From Cyrtodaria siliqua (lineage: Eukaryota; Mollusca; Bivalvia; Adapedonta; Hiatellidae): a DNA stretch of 64,000 nt. A program made the translations under genes and the position numbers. Below are positions 38,201-50,200 of this stretch, in pieces; the stretch's first letter is position 1; each line of letters begins with the position of its first letter. The stretch covers positions 22,048-86,047 of the forward strand of contig JAWPHD010011205.1 in NCBI GenBank assembly GCA_037043455.1, in the 5' to 3' direction. The notes beneath the pieces are model-generated. The model worked only from the letters and a program-made list of their open reading frames with translations, did not search any database and was not told where the DNA came from.

Positions 38201-41200
38201 TTTGACAGGGTGAGAAACCAGAAACACACATATTTTTTTTTAGGCCTCAGTTAACAAAAGGATATTACGACTTTGACCCGAAGGTATCCTAACTAAGTGA
38301 TTGATATAACCCATCAACCAAATGGGGATAAAAATAACACTTTTGCTAATATATATTATTTTTAAACAAAAACACTCATCTGCATTGAGAAACAGACTAT
38401 GAATCAGCAGTCTGAGCCTATGATAATAAAACAAAACATTCCAAAACATTGATATACATGCAGTGCCTGATAATTGTATCACAGCTCTTATGTTTTTCCT
38501 TTGTTCCTGCTTACCGTAAACTTTCCATATTAAATTTTAAACCTGAAGAACCATGCAATAACTACCGGTATATATCAGCCATGCTGTAACTGACAGATTA
38601 TTTGTAAAAACATTAGAGCCATGTTACAAAACATTTACAGCATATTTTTCTCGTACATGTGATTTGCGATTTGCACTCTTGGGCCTACGGCCCTCAAGAA
38701 GCAGTATTTAAATTATCATTAATAAAATATAATGCTATAAAAATTACTTGTACATGTATAACTTTTCTACTAAACTTCTTTCTAAAATCATGCAAAAGAA
38801 AATGCCTTTATATACCGTATAATCCCTAATAAACGACCCCACCCTCCTCCCACTTTTTTTTTTAAAACTTACCAAAAAATGCAAGTTAATCTGTTTCATT
38901 CACAATGGAACACACAAAATCACTACAAAAATTCAAATCCGATGCATAAATCGACTGAATGACATGCAGACATTGTTTTTTTTTGGTCTCAAATAAATGC
39001 CTCCCCCACATCCCCTCCCACACACCCCATATTCAAAAATGTTAAGTTGGGAGCATTTATTACGGATTATACGGTAACCATTTTTCGCAATCTACTATAA
39101 AGATCTTTGTTGACCTAAACTAGTCGATCACTAAAACTGTCATCACCATTTCGCGTTGGTCACCTTTTATATTTATTAAATGCTTCTTTTTGTTATAAAG
39201 ACTGAACACCTTTACAATACCAATTCACTTAAATGGGTAACTGCCGTGACTTATATGCATATAAGGAGAGTCATCCCTTAACAAAAAGTGTGGATTGCGT
39301 TGTTTGTCTTAATAAAGACAAAAGGCACTCAAAAACCAATACCGTCTCATATGGCTATTAACTGTAAACAAATGAACCATTATAATACATTTTTCCTAAA
39401 TGTATAATTTTTCACAAAGATTACTCACACCTAGATATGTAACGATGACTATACAACATAAACTAAACTATTTTTCCATTTTTTTTCAAAACCAATTAAT
39501 TTCTGTTCGAAAGGGCCAAAACATAAATGAATGAGCCTAAAAATGCCTCTTTATTTACCAAAAAAAACACAAGAAATTGGTAGAACCGATGGATGCTCTC
39601 CGATAAAGGTACACATGTGATACAATCAGAAGAAAAATGTAGGCGGAGTTGAGACGACAAGCTGTACATTTTTTAAAAAATTGCAAAGTCTTGTAACTCC
39701 ACCAATTTTTTAAACCAGAACACCTTGACAATATACGCTACTACACATCTCACTGATACTTCCTGTGAGGTTTCATGAAAATCGGAAAAAAAATGTAGGA
39801 GTTGAGCAGACGAGCTTTAAATCTGAAAATCTTCAAAGTCCCGTAACTCCGCCAAAAATCATTCAACCGGAACATCCTGAAAAATACGCTACTAGACATC
39901 ATACTAATACTTCCTGTGAAGTTTCATGAAAATCGGATGAAAATTGTAGGAGGACTTGAGCGGACAAGCTTTAGATTAAAATAAAAACAAAGTCCCATAA
40001 CTCCACCAAAACCATTCAACTGGAACCTCCTGTAAATATGCGCTACTAGACATCATACTGATGCTTCCTGTCAATTTTCATGAAAATCGGATGAAAAAAT
40101 TAGGAGCAGTTAAGCGGACAAAAAAGCACAACAGACGGACATACATTACGTACTTAACGTATGTACATGTACGGATGGATAGACAGTTGGGCGGACATAC
40201 AGTCATGTTGGCAACTATATGCTTCCCCACACCCTGAAAATTTTGGGGAAAATAAAAATCATTGCCCCACAGTCCTACAACATTGTGCTAAATGCACCAG
40301 GGGTAATCAAAGCAAATGGTGATTTCAAATTTTAGACCTAAACACAAATTTGATTAATGCCATTTGAGCATTTTTAAAATTCAAGATTCCTCTAAGTGCC
40401 TTTAAAGACAAAAAGCCTCCAGAAAAATACACATATAGATTTACAAACATGACTAGACTAATATTAAAGTAGCGTTTGCTTTAATGGTGTCATGCTCAGT
40501 GTGTGCAGTATATAACTACCTGCACCTGGATACACTAACTGATTCATTATGCTGAAATAGAAATCTTTTTTACCCTGGTCACGACATTCAGCAACCGCAG
40601 AGATTAACTTGAAAGGCTTATAACCACCATTATTGACTTAACAGAGCACAATGATTCACTAACTACACAATGAATCACTAACTACACAATGAGTGACTAA
40701 CAACACAATGAATCACTAACTACACATTGAGTGACTAACTACACAATGAATCACTAACTACACATTGAGTGACTAACTACACAATGAATCACTAACTACA
40801 CATTGAGTGACTAACTACACAATGAATCACTAACTACATATTGAGTGACTAACAACTTAATGCATAACAATCACTGTTAAGATGATCTTTAGAAAGAAGA
40901 AGAATTTACTTAGTTTTCAGCGGAGATGTTGTTTGAAGCAAAAGTTAATGTACTGACGAGAGACGCACGATGGCCATCCCATAAGCTATGCTGCATTTGG
41001 CTAGTAGAGCTAAAAATTAAACAAAGTAGCGATTCGAAACCGACTTAATGATGTAGTCGACTAAGTTTGAAGATAATAGGTGCAATACTTCACAAGTTAT
41101 TGTGTGTAAAAGAGGTTTATTATCAGATCTCAGCGACCTTCACCTTTGACCTACTGACCCCTAAATCAATAGGAGTCATCCTCTCACCCAGGACAATCAG

Positions 41201-44200
41201 GTTAAACAGTATGAAGCCAGTGCATGCAATCCTTCAACAAAGTTACTTAGCCTTATTGATCGGAAACAATTTGTTTCATTATCTGTTCACAATGACATTG
41301 ACCTTTGACATACTGTCAGCAAACCTCTCAACAATGGCAATCAATTTATGAAGTTTGAAGGCTATGCGTGCACTCTTCCACAAGTGCACTCGGTTTCACA
41401 GAGTGATGGGGGAGGATATACATCGGAATTTGGAAACCTGTCCTACTCTTGATTAACCTTTTACGTGCTCGTGGGATCGACTTTGATATACGGAAACCAC
41501 CTGGTTTATGTCCCCATATGATGTCCCCATATGACGGATGAGGTCAAGGGAATGTGTCTTGCCCAAGAACACACCAACTTAACTCAGAGGCACCGATGTC
41601 ACTTAAGACCATTGTACTATCCACTAGGCCAGGCCAGATTCCTATAACACACCTGGTTATAAAGTAATTTACTGTGTGAATATGTAGCATCTTTCTGGGG
41701 GTTTGGTACTTAAGTGTCAAAAATGGCAGCAAGAAATCTTTGATATATGCGCCGATATGTTGTTCTCATCCAGAAATGTCTAATTAAACGCAAATATTCT
41801 ATAAATACCCAGAAATTATGAAATATAATTATGAAATGCATATAACATCTCATCTATATCCCCAAGGCTCCTGGAATGTTGGCTTCAATTATGTGTCTGG
41901 CCATGTACATGTAGGACTATTGGGAGTGAACGCAAAACAAGTTAACTACATATATAAATAGACACGAGATACAATATTTTCACATCAAGCCCCTTTTTGT
42001 CTCGCCCATGAGAGTGGGTAGGAGACATAGCAGTCACTTTTCCGGCGGCGACCACACTTTAAAACAACTATAACTCAACAACCACTGCTCAAATTTTTCT
42101 AAAACTTTGTCACATGCTTTGTTGGATCAAGTGACATCAAGTAATGCCAAAATTACCAATGACAAGGTCATATTTTGCGTTATTTTCCAAAAACTTAACC
42201 TTGGTTAGGTAACTTAACCTTGGTTAGATAACTTAACCTCAGTTAACTGTATTTGATTGCCTCATTTTTTCTGTTTGATACTTGGTCATATGTATTGTTG
42301 GCATTGGTGGACATCACTGAACGACAAAAAATACCAAGGCCAAGGTCATATTTTGCTTATTTTCACCTTCTGTAGTTAACTTAACCTTGGTTAGGTAACT
42401 TAACCTGTTAACTTTGTGATTGCCTCACTTTATGTCTTTGATACTTGGTCATATGTATTGTTGACATTGGTGGACATCGCTGAACAACAAAAAATACCAA
42501 GGTCAAGGTCATGTTTTGCGTTATTTACCCTAAACATCAGTTTGGTTAGGTAAGTTAACCTCAGTGGTTAGGTAAGTTAACCTCAGTGGTTAGGTAAGTT
42601 AACCTCAGTTAACTTTTTCTGATAAATTAGATTTTTCTGTTTGATACTTAATCATATGTATTGTTGGCACTGGTGGACATCACTGAACGACAAAAAGTAC
42701 CAAGGTCAAGGTCATATTTTGCAATATTTTCTCCAAACTTAACCTAAGTTAACTTATGTGATTGCCTCACTTTAGGTCTTTGATACTTGGTCATCGGTAT
42801 TGTTGACATTGGTGGACATCGCTGAACAACAAAAAATACCAAGGTCAAGTCATGTTTTGCGTTATTTACCCTAAACATCAGTTTGGTTAGGTAAGTTAAT
42901 CTCAGTGGTTAGGTAAGTTAACCTCAGTTAACTTTTTCTGATAAATTTAATTTTTCTGTTTGATAAAGTACCAAGGTCAAGGTCATATTTTGCGATATTT
43001 TCTCCAAATTTAACCTTGGTTAGGTAATTTAACCTCAGTTATCTTTGTGTGATTGTCTCACTTTATGTCTTTGATACTTGGTCATATGTATTGTTGGCAT
43101 TGGTGGACATCGCTGGATGACAAAAAAGACCAAGGTCAAGGTTAAATTTTGCGTTATTTTCCCCAGACTTAACCTTGGTTAGGTAACTTAACCTCAGTTA
43201 ACTTTATGTGATTGTCTAACTTAATGTCTTTGATACTTGCTTTATATGTATTGTTGGCATTGGTGGACATCGCTGAACAAAAAAACAAACAAGGTCAAGG
43301 TCACATTTTGCGCTATTTTCCCAAAACTACACCCTGGTTAAACCACTTAACCTCAGTAACTTCTTATGATTACCTCGCTTTTATTTGTATGATACTTGGT
43401 CATATGAAGTATTATCTTTGGTGGACATCATTTAAGCACAAATTTAATAAAATATTTCATATGCCATTTGCCGCAGTGGGCGAGACACCCTCAGACCGAG
43501 GTCTTGTTTTATTATAGTTTCCATGAACCTCCAAGGAGCAAGTATTTAAGTAATAAACCAAGCGTGTGTTCAGTGTCCCAGTTAAGCTTTTTCCAATGTC
43601 CCATTTAAGCTTTTTCTGTCAGTGCACCTGGTAAGTCTTTAAGTGCCCCAGATAAGATTTGTTCAGTGCCCCAGGTAGGGTTTTTTCAGTGCCCCAGATA
43701 AGCTTTTTTCAGTGCCCCAAATAAAACATTCAGTGCCCTATATAGACTTTTTCAGTGCTCCAGACAAGCTGTTTAAAGTGCCCCAGATAGTTTTTTCAGT
43801 GCCCCAGAAAAGCTATTTTTAGTGCAACAGAAAGGCATTTTTAAGTACCTCAGACAGTTTTTTTCACTGCCCCAGATAAGCTTTTTCTAGTGCACCAGAT
43901 AAGCGTTTTTCAATGTCCCCTGTAAGCTTTTTTCAGTGACACAGATTTCCAGTGCCCCAGATAAGCTTTTTTCGATGTCCCAGGTAAGCTTTTCAGTGCC
44001 CCAGATAGGCTTTCCTGCCGAAGGGTATTTCACTCACTAAAAGCGCCAAAGCTAATGTTGTAGAGTAATCATCAAACAAGAGGTCAATGACCTTGAAGCT
44101 CTACTGATTGATTTTGATTTCAGGAAGTAGTCGCTACAAACTTGTTTTTTGAAAATTTATTTTTAGCCGTGGCGGCCATCTTGAATTTCCGGCCGACCTG

Positions 44201-47200
44201 AAATTTTGCTAGGATCAATTAGACATCAAGAGCAACATTCCTGTGAAGTTCATGAAAATCCGTCAAGTAGTTTCAGAGGAGTAGTCGCTACAAGTTTTCA
44301 TTATATAATTCTATGTAAACAAAGATGGCCACTGACAGCCATGTTTAACATCGAATCAAAATGATTTTTGACAAGGACCAACATGTAATGCTGATCATTT
44401 TAGAAAAAATCCCATATCAATATCACTTATAGTTTTCAAGAAGTAGTCGCTACAAACTTGCATTTTGAAAATCTATTTTTAGCCATGGCGGCCATCTTGA
44501 ATTTCCGGCAGACCTGAAATTTTGCTAGGATCAATTAGACATCAAGAGCAACATTTCTGTGAAGTTTCATGAAAATCCGTCAAGTAGTTTCAGAGGAGTA
44601 GTCGCTACAAGTTTTCATTATATAACTCTATGTAAACAAAGATGGCCACTGGCAGCCATGTTTAATGTCGAATCAAAATAATGTTCGACTTGGATAACCA
44701 ACATGTCATGCTGATCATTTTAGAAAAAGTCCCATACCAATATTACTTATAGTTTTCAAGAAGTAGTCGCTACAAACTTATTTTTTAAAAATCTATTTTT
44801 AACTGAGGCAGCCATCTTGAATTTCTGGCCGATCTGAAATTTTGCTAGGATCAATTAGACATTAAAAGCAACATTCCTGTAAAGTTTCATGAAAATCTGC
44901 CAAGTAGTTTGAGAGGAGTAGTCGCTACAAGTTTTTACTATATAACTCTATGTAAACAAAGATGGCCGCTGCAGCCATGTTTAATGTTGAATCAAAACGA
45001 TTTTTGATAAAGACCAACATCATGTCATGCTGATCATTTTAGAAAAAGTCCCATATCAATATCACTTATAGTTTTCAAGAAGTAGTCGCTACAAACTTGT
45101 ATTTTGAAAATTTATTTTTAGCCGTGGCGGCCATCTTGAATTTCCGGCCGACCAGAAATTTTGCTAGGATCAATAAGACATCAAGAGCAACATTTCTGTG
45201 AAGTTTCATGAAAATCCGTCACGTAGTTTCAGAGGAGTAGTCGCTACAAGTTTTCATTATATAACTCTATGTAAACAAAGATGGCCGCTGGCAGCCATGT
45301 TTAACGTCGAATCAAAACGATTTTCGACAAGGACCAACATCATGTCATGCTGATCATTTTAGAAAAAGTCCCATATCAATATCACTTATAGTTTTCAAGA
45401 AGTAGTCGCTACAAACTTGTATTTAAAAAATCTATTTTTAACTTTGGCGGCCATCTTTGATTTCACATCAACATGAATTTTTGCTAGGATCAACTAGACT
45501 TCATGGGCAACATTTCTGTAAAGTTTCATGAATATCCATCCAGTAGTTTCAGAGGAGTAGTCGCTACAAATAAAAGTTAACGGACGGACGGACGGACGGA
45601 CAGACGGACGACGGACGCCGCACCACGGCATAAGCTCTGCTGATCTCTGATCAGTAGAGCTAAAAATTGATCAATATTAGCAACTTTTTACCCACAAAAA
45701 GGGACACATGGCAATCTCGATTTTTTAAAAACTCAAGGCATCCTGTTAGTTTTTCTCTTGACTTGCATTTCTTCAATCATTAATATTAATTGGTAGAATA
45801 GTTCAAAGCAAATTATTTTTACATATTACTAACTTTTCATAATATTGTACCAAGAATATATTTAACAAGAAATATCACTGTAAATGATAAATGCCCCCGA
45901 AGTGTCCTTTGACCTCTAAGTATGACCTTGACCTTGGAGCCATGGACCTGGAATTTGCGCAAGACACGTCGTTTGGTTGTGGTGAGCACTCGTGCGAAGT
46001 TATTTGAAAATCCGTCCAGGCATGCAAAAGTTATTGACCGGACACAATTTGACCTTTGACCTATAAGTGTGACCTTGGCCTTGGGGCCACAGACCTGGAT
46101 TTTGTGCGCGACACATCGTCTTGTTGTGGTGAGCACTTGCGCCAAGTTATATGACCTTGACCTTGGAGCCATGGACCTGGAATTTGCGCAAGACACGTCG
46201 TTTGGTTATGATGATCAGTTGTGCAAAGTTATTTAAAAATCCCTGCAGGGGTTGTGACGTTACGGTCCGGAAACGAAATTGTGCACCTGTTTTTGACCTA
46301 TGAACTTCAAGTGTGACCTTGACCTTTGTGGTACGGACCTGGGTTTTGCGCGCGACACATCGTCTTGTTATAATGATCACTTGTACCAAGTTAATCAAAA
46401 ATCCATGCAGGGGTTTTTGAGGTACAGTCCGGACACGAACTGCGGGATGACGTACAGACAGACAGAATCCGGACGGACGGTGCAATTATTATAAGCCCGA
46501 GAAAATTTCGGGGGCATAAAAATTTGGTAAAATAGTGAAGAAAATTGAAAATCTCAATTTTTTATTTATTTATATGCAAGCAGTTTTAAAGTCAAAATGA
46601 CGCAGGATAAGTAAATCGGGGAGCAAATTTTAATGTCCGAATAAAACTCAAGATTGCCATTTGTCCCTTTAAATGGTAAGATGTTAAATGCCGATTGTTT
46701 GTTCGATGCTGATTTCTCAATGCTGAAATACCCCTAATAAATGATTATCTGGAGTATGGGACAGTATTGAGAAAAAAGTCATCAATGTTCTATTCACTGA
46801 TACACCTTTACAAGTGTAACGACCCCACAAAAGGTCATTGACACCAATGATCCATTTAAAACTGGATCTGCCATGCATTGAAAGTAACTGAGGCTGTAAG
46901 GGCAAAGTCATTTGTAAGGTTAAAGATCAAAGGAGCTAATGATCTATATGAAAATAGTGTAATGGAGATTTTTGCTGTAGCTTCGATATTACTGGTAAAG
47001 ACTAAAGGAAGTTGGTGGGGGGTGGGGATCACAGTGATTTACATAAAAGGTTAATATTTCTCCAACATGCTCAATGTAGGAGTGTGACAGTTTGTATGTG
47101 TTATAGTAGCCTCAAGAGTCAATATATATGTAATCAATATATATGTAAAAATAGTCACATGGTCCCCCTGGATCATTCCCTTGGGGTTGTCCTTGGTGGG

Positions 47201-50200
47201 GTCACCTTTTTTTCCAAATAAGGACATGTTGCAATTATCAAATTGAACCCCATTGCAAGAGGAGTGCACTGATGCTAAAAATACTAAAGAAGGTCATCTT
47301 GGATGGTGGAGAGGGGGGAAAAATGTAGAACTTAGTCTATATCTGATGTCATATTTACTTATTTATATACCTGTTGACGGCATTTGTTGATTTACATATA
47401 TAGTTTATGTTACTACCATATCATCCCTTATTTGTAAATAGTTTTGTCTTTATATATTTACATTAATTTTTAATTACTACTTCATTTCGTAATCTTTCAT
47501 TAAGTTTTGCACACAATATGACCAATTTATGTGTCACACGATGTGCCGTAAAACACCATTCATTCATTCATATCTGATATTATGTCTGTTTTATCCTGCT
47601 TCTCTGTTTTGACTGCTGGTACAAATTTGAACTTTCGTATATGTTTGGAGATATGCAAGTGGGTTTTAAATTTGTTCGTGCCTCCCCTAAGGGTGGGGCT
47701 AGAGGGTGTGAGTAATGACTGTTCGACAAAACTTCTAAGTTAATGTGCCTCGCCTAAGGGTGGGGCTAGTGGGTGTAAGTAATGACTGTTCGACAAAAAA
47801 AAACTTCTAAGTTAATTGTTGTCCCAGTTTCTTCAACAGAATCACTTTTTTTTGTGGAAAATACGGTTAAAAATGTGCAAAACTATTATGGCAGATTCCA
47901 GTAGGTCATTAATGTAGGCCAGAAATAGTAAGGGGCCAAGTACGGCACTGGAACAAAACACCTGCAGTGGAATGGCTTGTAACTCTGAAGAATGCTTTGT
48001 CAGATGCCTCCTCCGTGGTGCCACTGAGTTTTGTCGGTGTGTTCTTGGGCAAGACTCTTTCCCTTAGTCTCGTCCATCAGATGGGGACGTAAACCGGGCG
48101 GTCCCGTGTATCGGTCTATCCTCCGAGCACGTTAAAGAACCACAAGAATCTATTCAATAATAAGAGTAGGGCAGGTTCCCGGATTCCAATGTATATCAAT
48201 TCCCCTCTCTCTGGGACGGCTCTAAATAACCTATACTGTGTTGATGAGCCGTTAAACAACATTCAATTCATTAATTCAATTCATCATGCATGATTATATT
48301 TGTGTACACTCGACTGTAAATAAGACACACACAGTCGGGTACCTCGTAATGGCTAAATACCAGACTATGTACATGGGACTGATGGCTTCAGGGTATGAAG
48401 TCATTAATAACAGTCTATTAAATCATTTTAGAATTATTTTATCTTTAGAATTCTGTGATTCTTGATTTCAAGAAACTCATTACTCAATGAGTGATACAAA
48501 TATTCTTAATCTGTTGCTCACAGCAATTAAAAGGCTCATTGTGTTCTGAGAACACATTGAGCTGCATCATAATAGCATGATGTGATGTCATAATAGCATA
48601 ACGTGATGTCATAATTATCCAGGGTGTGATGTCATAATACCAGAAAGTGATGTCATGATAGAAGCAACCAAAGGAAATTATGAATGAAGCATTCTGATTG
48701 GTTCACTGATAAAAATTGGACCAATGAAACCAGTTAATTGAAAGCTCATTGTATTCTCAAAACACACTGAGGTTTTACTGGACATTGAGTAGTGAGGTTC
48801 TTGAAACCCAGAAACACAAAATTCTAATGATAAAATAATTCTAAAATGATTTAATAGACTGTTTAATATGTATTTTGTATAATGAATAAAATGTTGTTTT
48901 GGTATAATACAATGGGATAAATTAAACATAATTTGGGTGGATACATGCGGGATTTTTTGGATACAAAAGATCGAAAATGTTTTGAATTTTGAAGACTGAA
49001 GTTCTTTTACATATTTTTTTTTTGTGGGGGGAGGGGAGGGGTGCTAAATACCAGATTATGTACATGGGACTGGGGGGGCTATTAGGGGAAATATGGTATG
49101 CAGCTAAGAAAACAACTGAATTGAATTTTTGGCGCGAGTGATGGTGCATTTTAAAGAAAAAATAAGCCAGCAGAGGCCTTGCCAATGAAGGGCTTGCAGG
49201 GGTATAAATAAACACAATATTTTGAAACCCACTCGACTTGTATGCATACATGTGATATCTCACTGTGTGAGACCAGAACTCACAGAATTTCGTCTCTTCA
49301 GAAGTCAAAAATCCATGATATTTGGACAACTCAGTCACTGAAAAAATTGTGTATTGAAAACAAATTTAAAAGCTATTACATTTTCCAAGTTTATTTTATC
49401 ACCAAAATTAATGCTTCAAAACGCTTGGGGCGTCCGTGGCCGAGTGGTTAGAGTCTCTGACTTGCAATCACATGCCCCTCACCGCTGTAGGTTCGATCCC
49501 TCAGGGGCCTAGGAATCTTTATGTGAGGAAGCTAACCAGCTGGCTTGCGGAACGTCGGTGGTTCTACCCAGGTGCCCGCCCGTGCACGAAAATTGCCCGG
49601 AGGGGCACCTGGGGTCTTCCTCCATGCTGGAAAGTCGCCATATGACCTTAGCTGTTGGTGCGACTATAAAATCCAATTCAATTCAATTCAATTCAAAATG
49701 CTTAAATGTATCAAAATATTTGATAAAACCTTAACTATTACCTTAATTTTATAGAACCTCACAGATTTTGGACAAATCTCCATTAAAATATTCTTAAATC
49801 TCCCAAAATGAGGCTTTATATGCGTTACTTTCAAGACAAAAATCATGATTTTTTTTTAGCTGCCAGAAGTTACTTGCCCAGTCTGACTTGAACATGCGGA
49901 TTCTTACTCACACGGGAACGACTTCTACTCACCAATGCGAGCAGGAGAGTAGAGTTTAGAAGTTTACGGGCCTTTTGTATCACTGATTAACACAAGAGTT
50001 CATCGACATCTTAAATGTGCATGAGAGGAATGGAGTACCTTGCCCAACACAGCTTGCTTGAATAAGGTACAGAAAAAAAAAAAGAGACATGATCAAATCA
50101 CCAATCGAACTTGCGACCTCTGAATCCAGAGGTAACTCTGAATCCAGAGGTAATATGCTAACCACTTGGCCACAGCAGATCACACTCACACAGGCAGTTA

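Noticed and set aside
45837..46485. Overlapping minus-strand frames of 112-119 residues with repeated phrases
   Set aside because: They translate tandem repeats of a mobile element inserted in a family B MITE; no protein family signature.
49430..49510. Possible tRNA gene
   Set aside because: Box A and box B are present, but the sequence continues into a SINE body with a TTCAA tail and target duplication; the cloverleaf is degraded.
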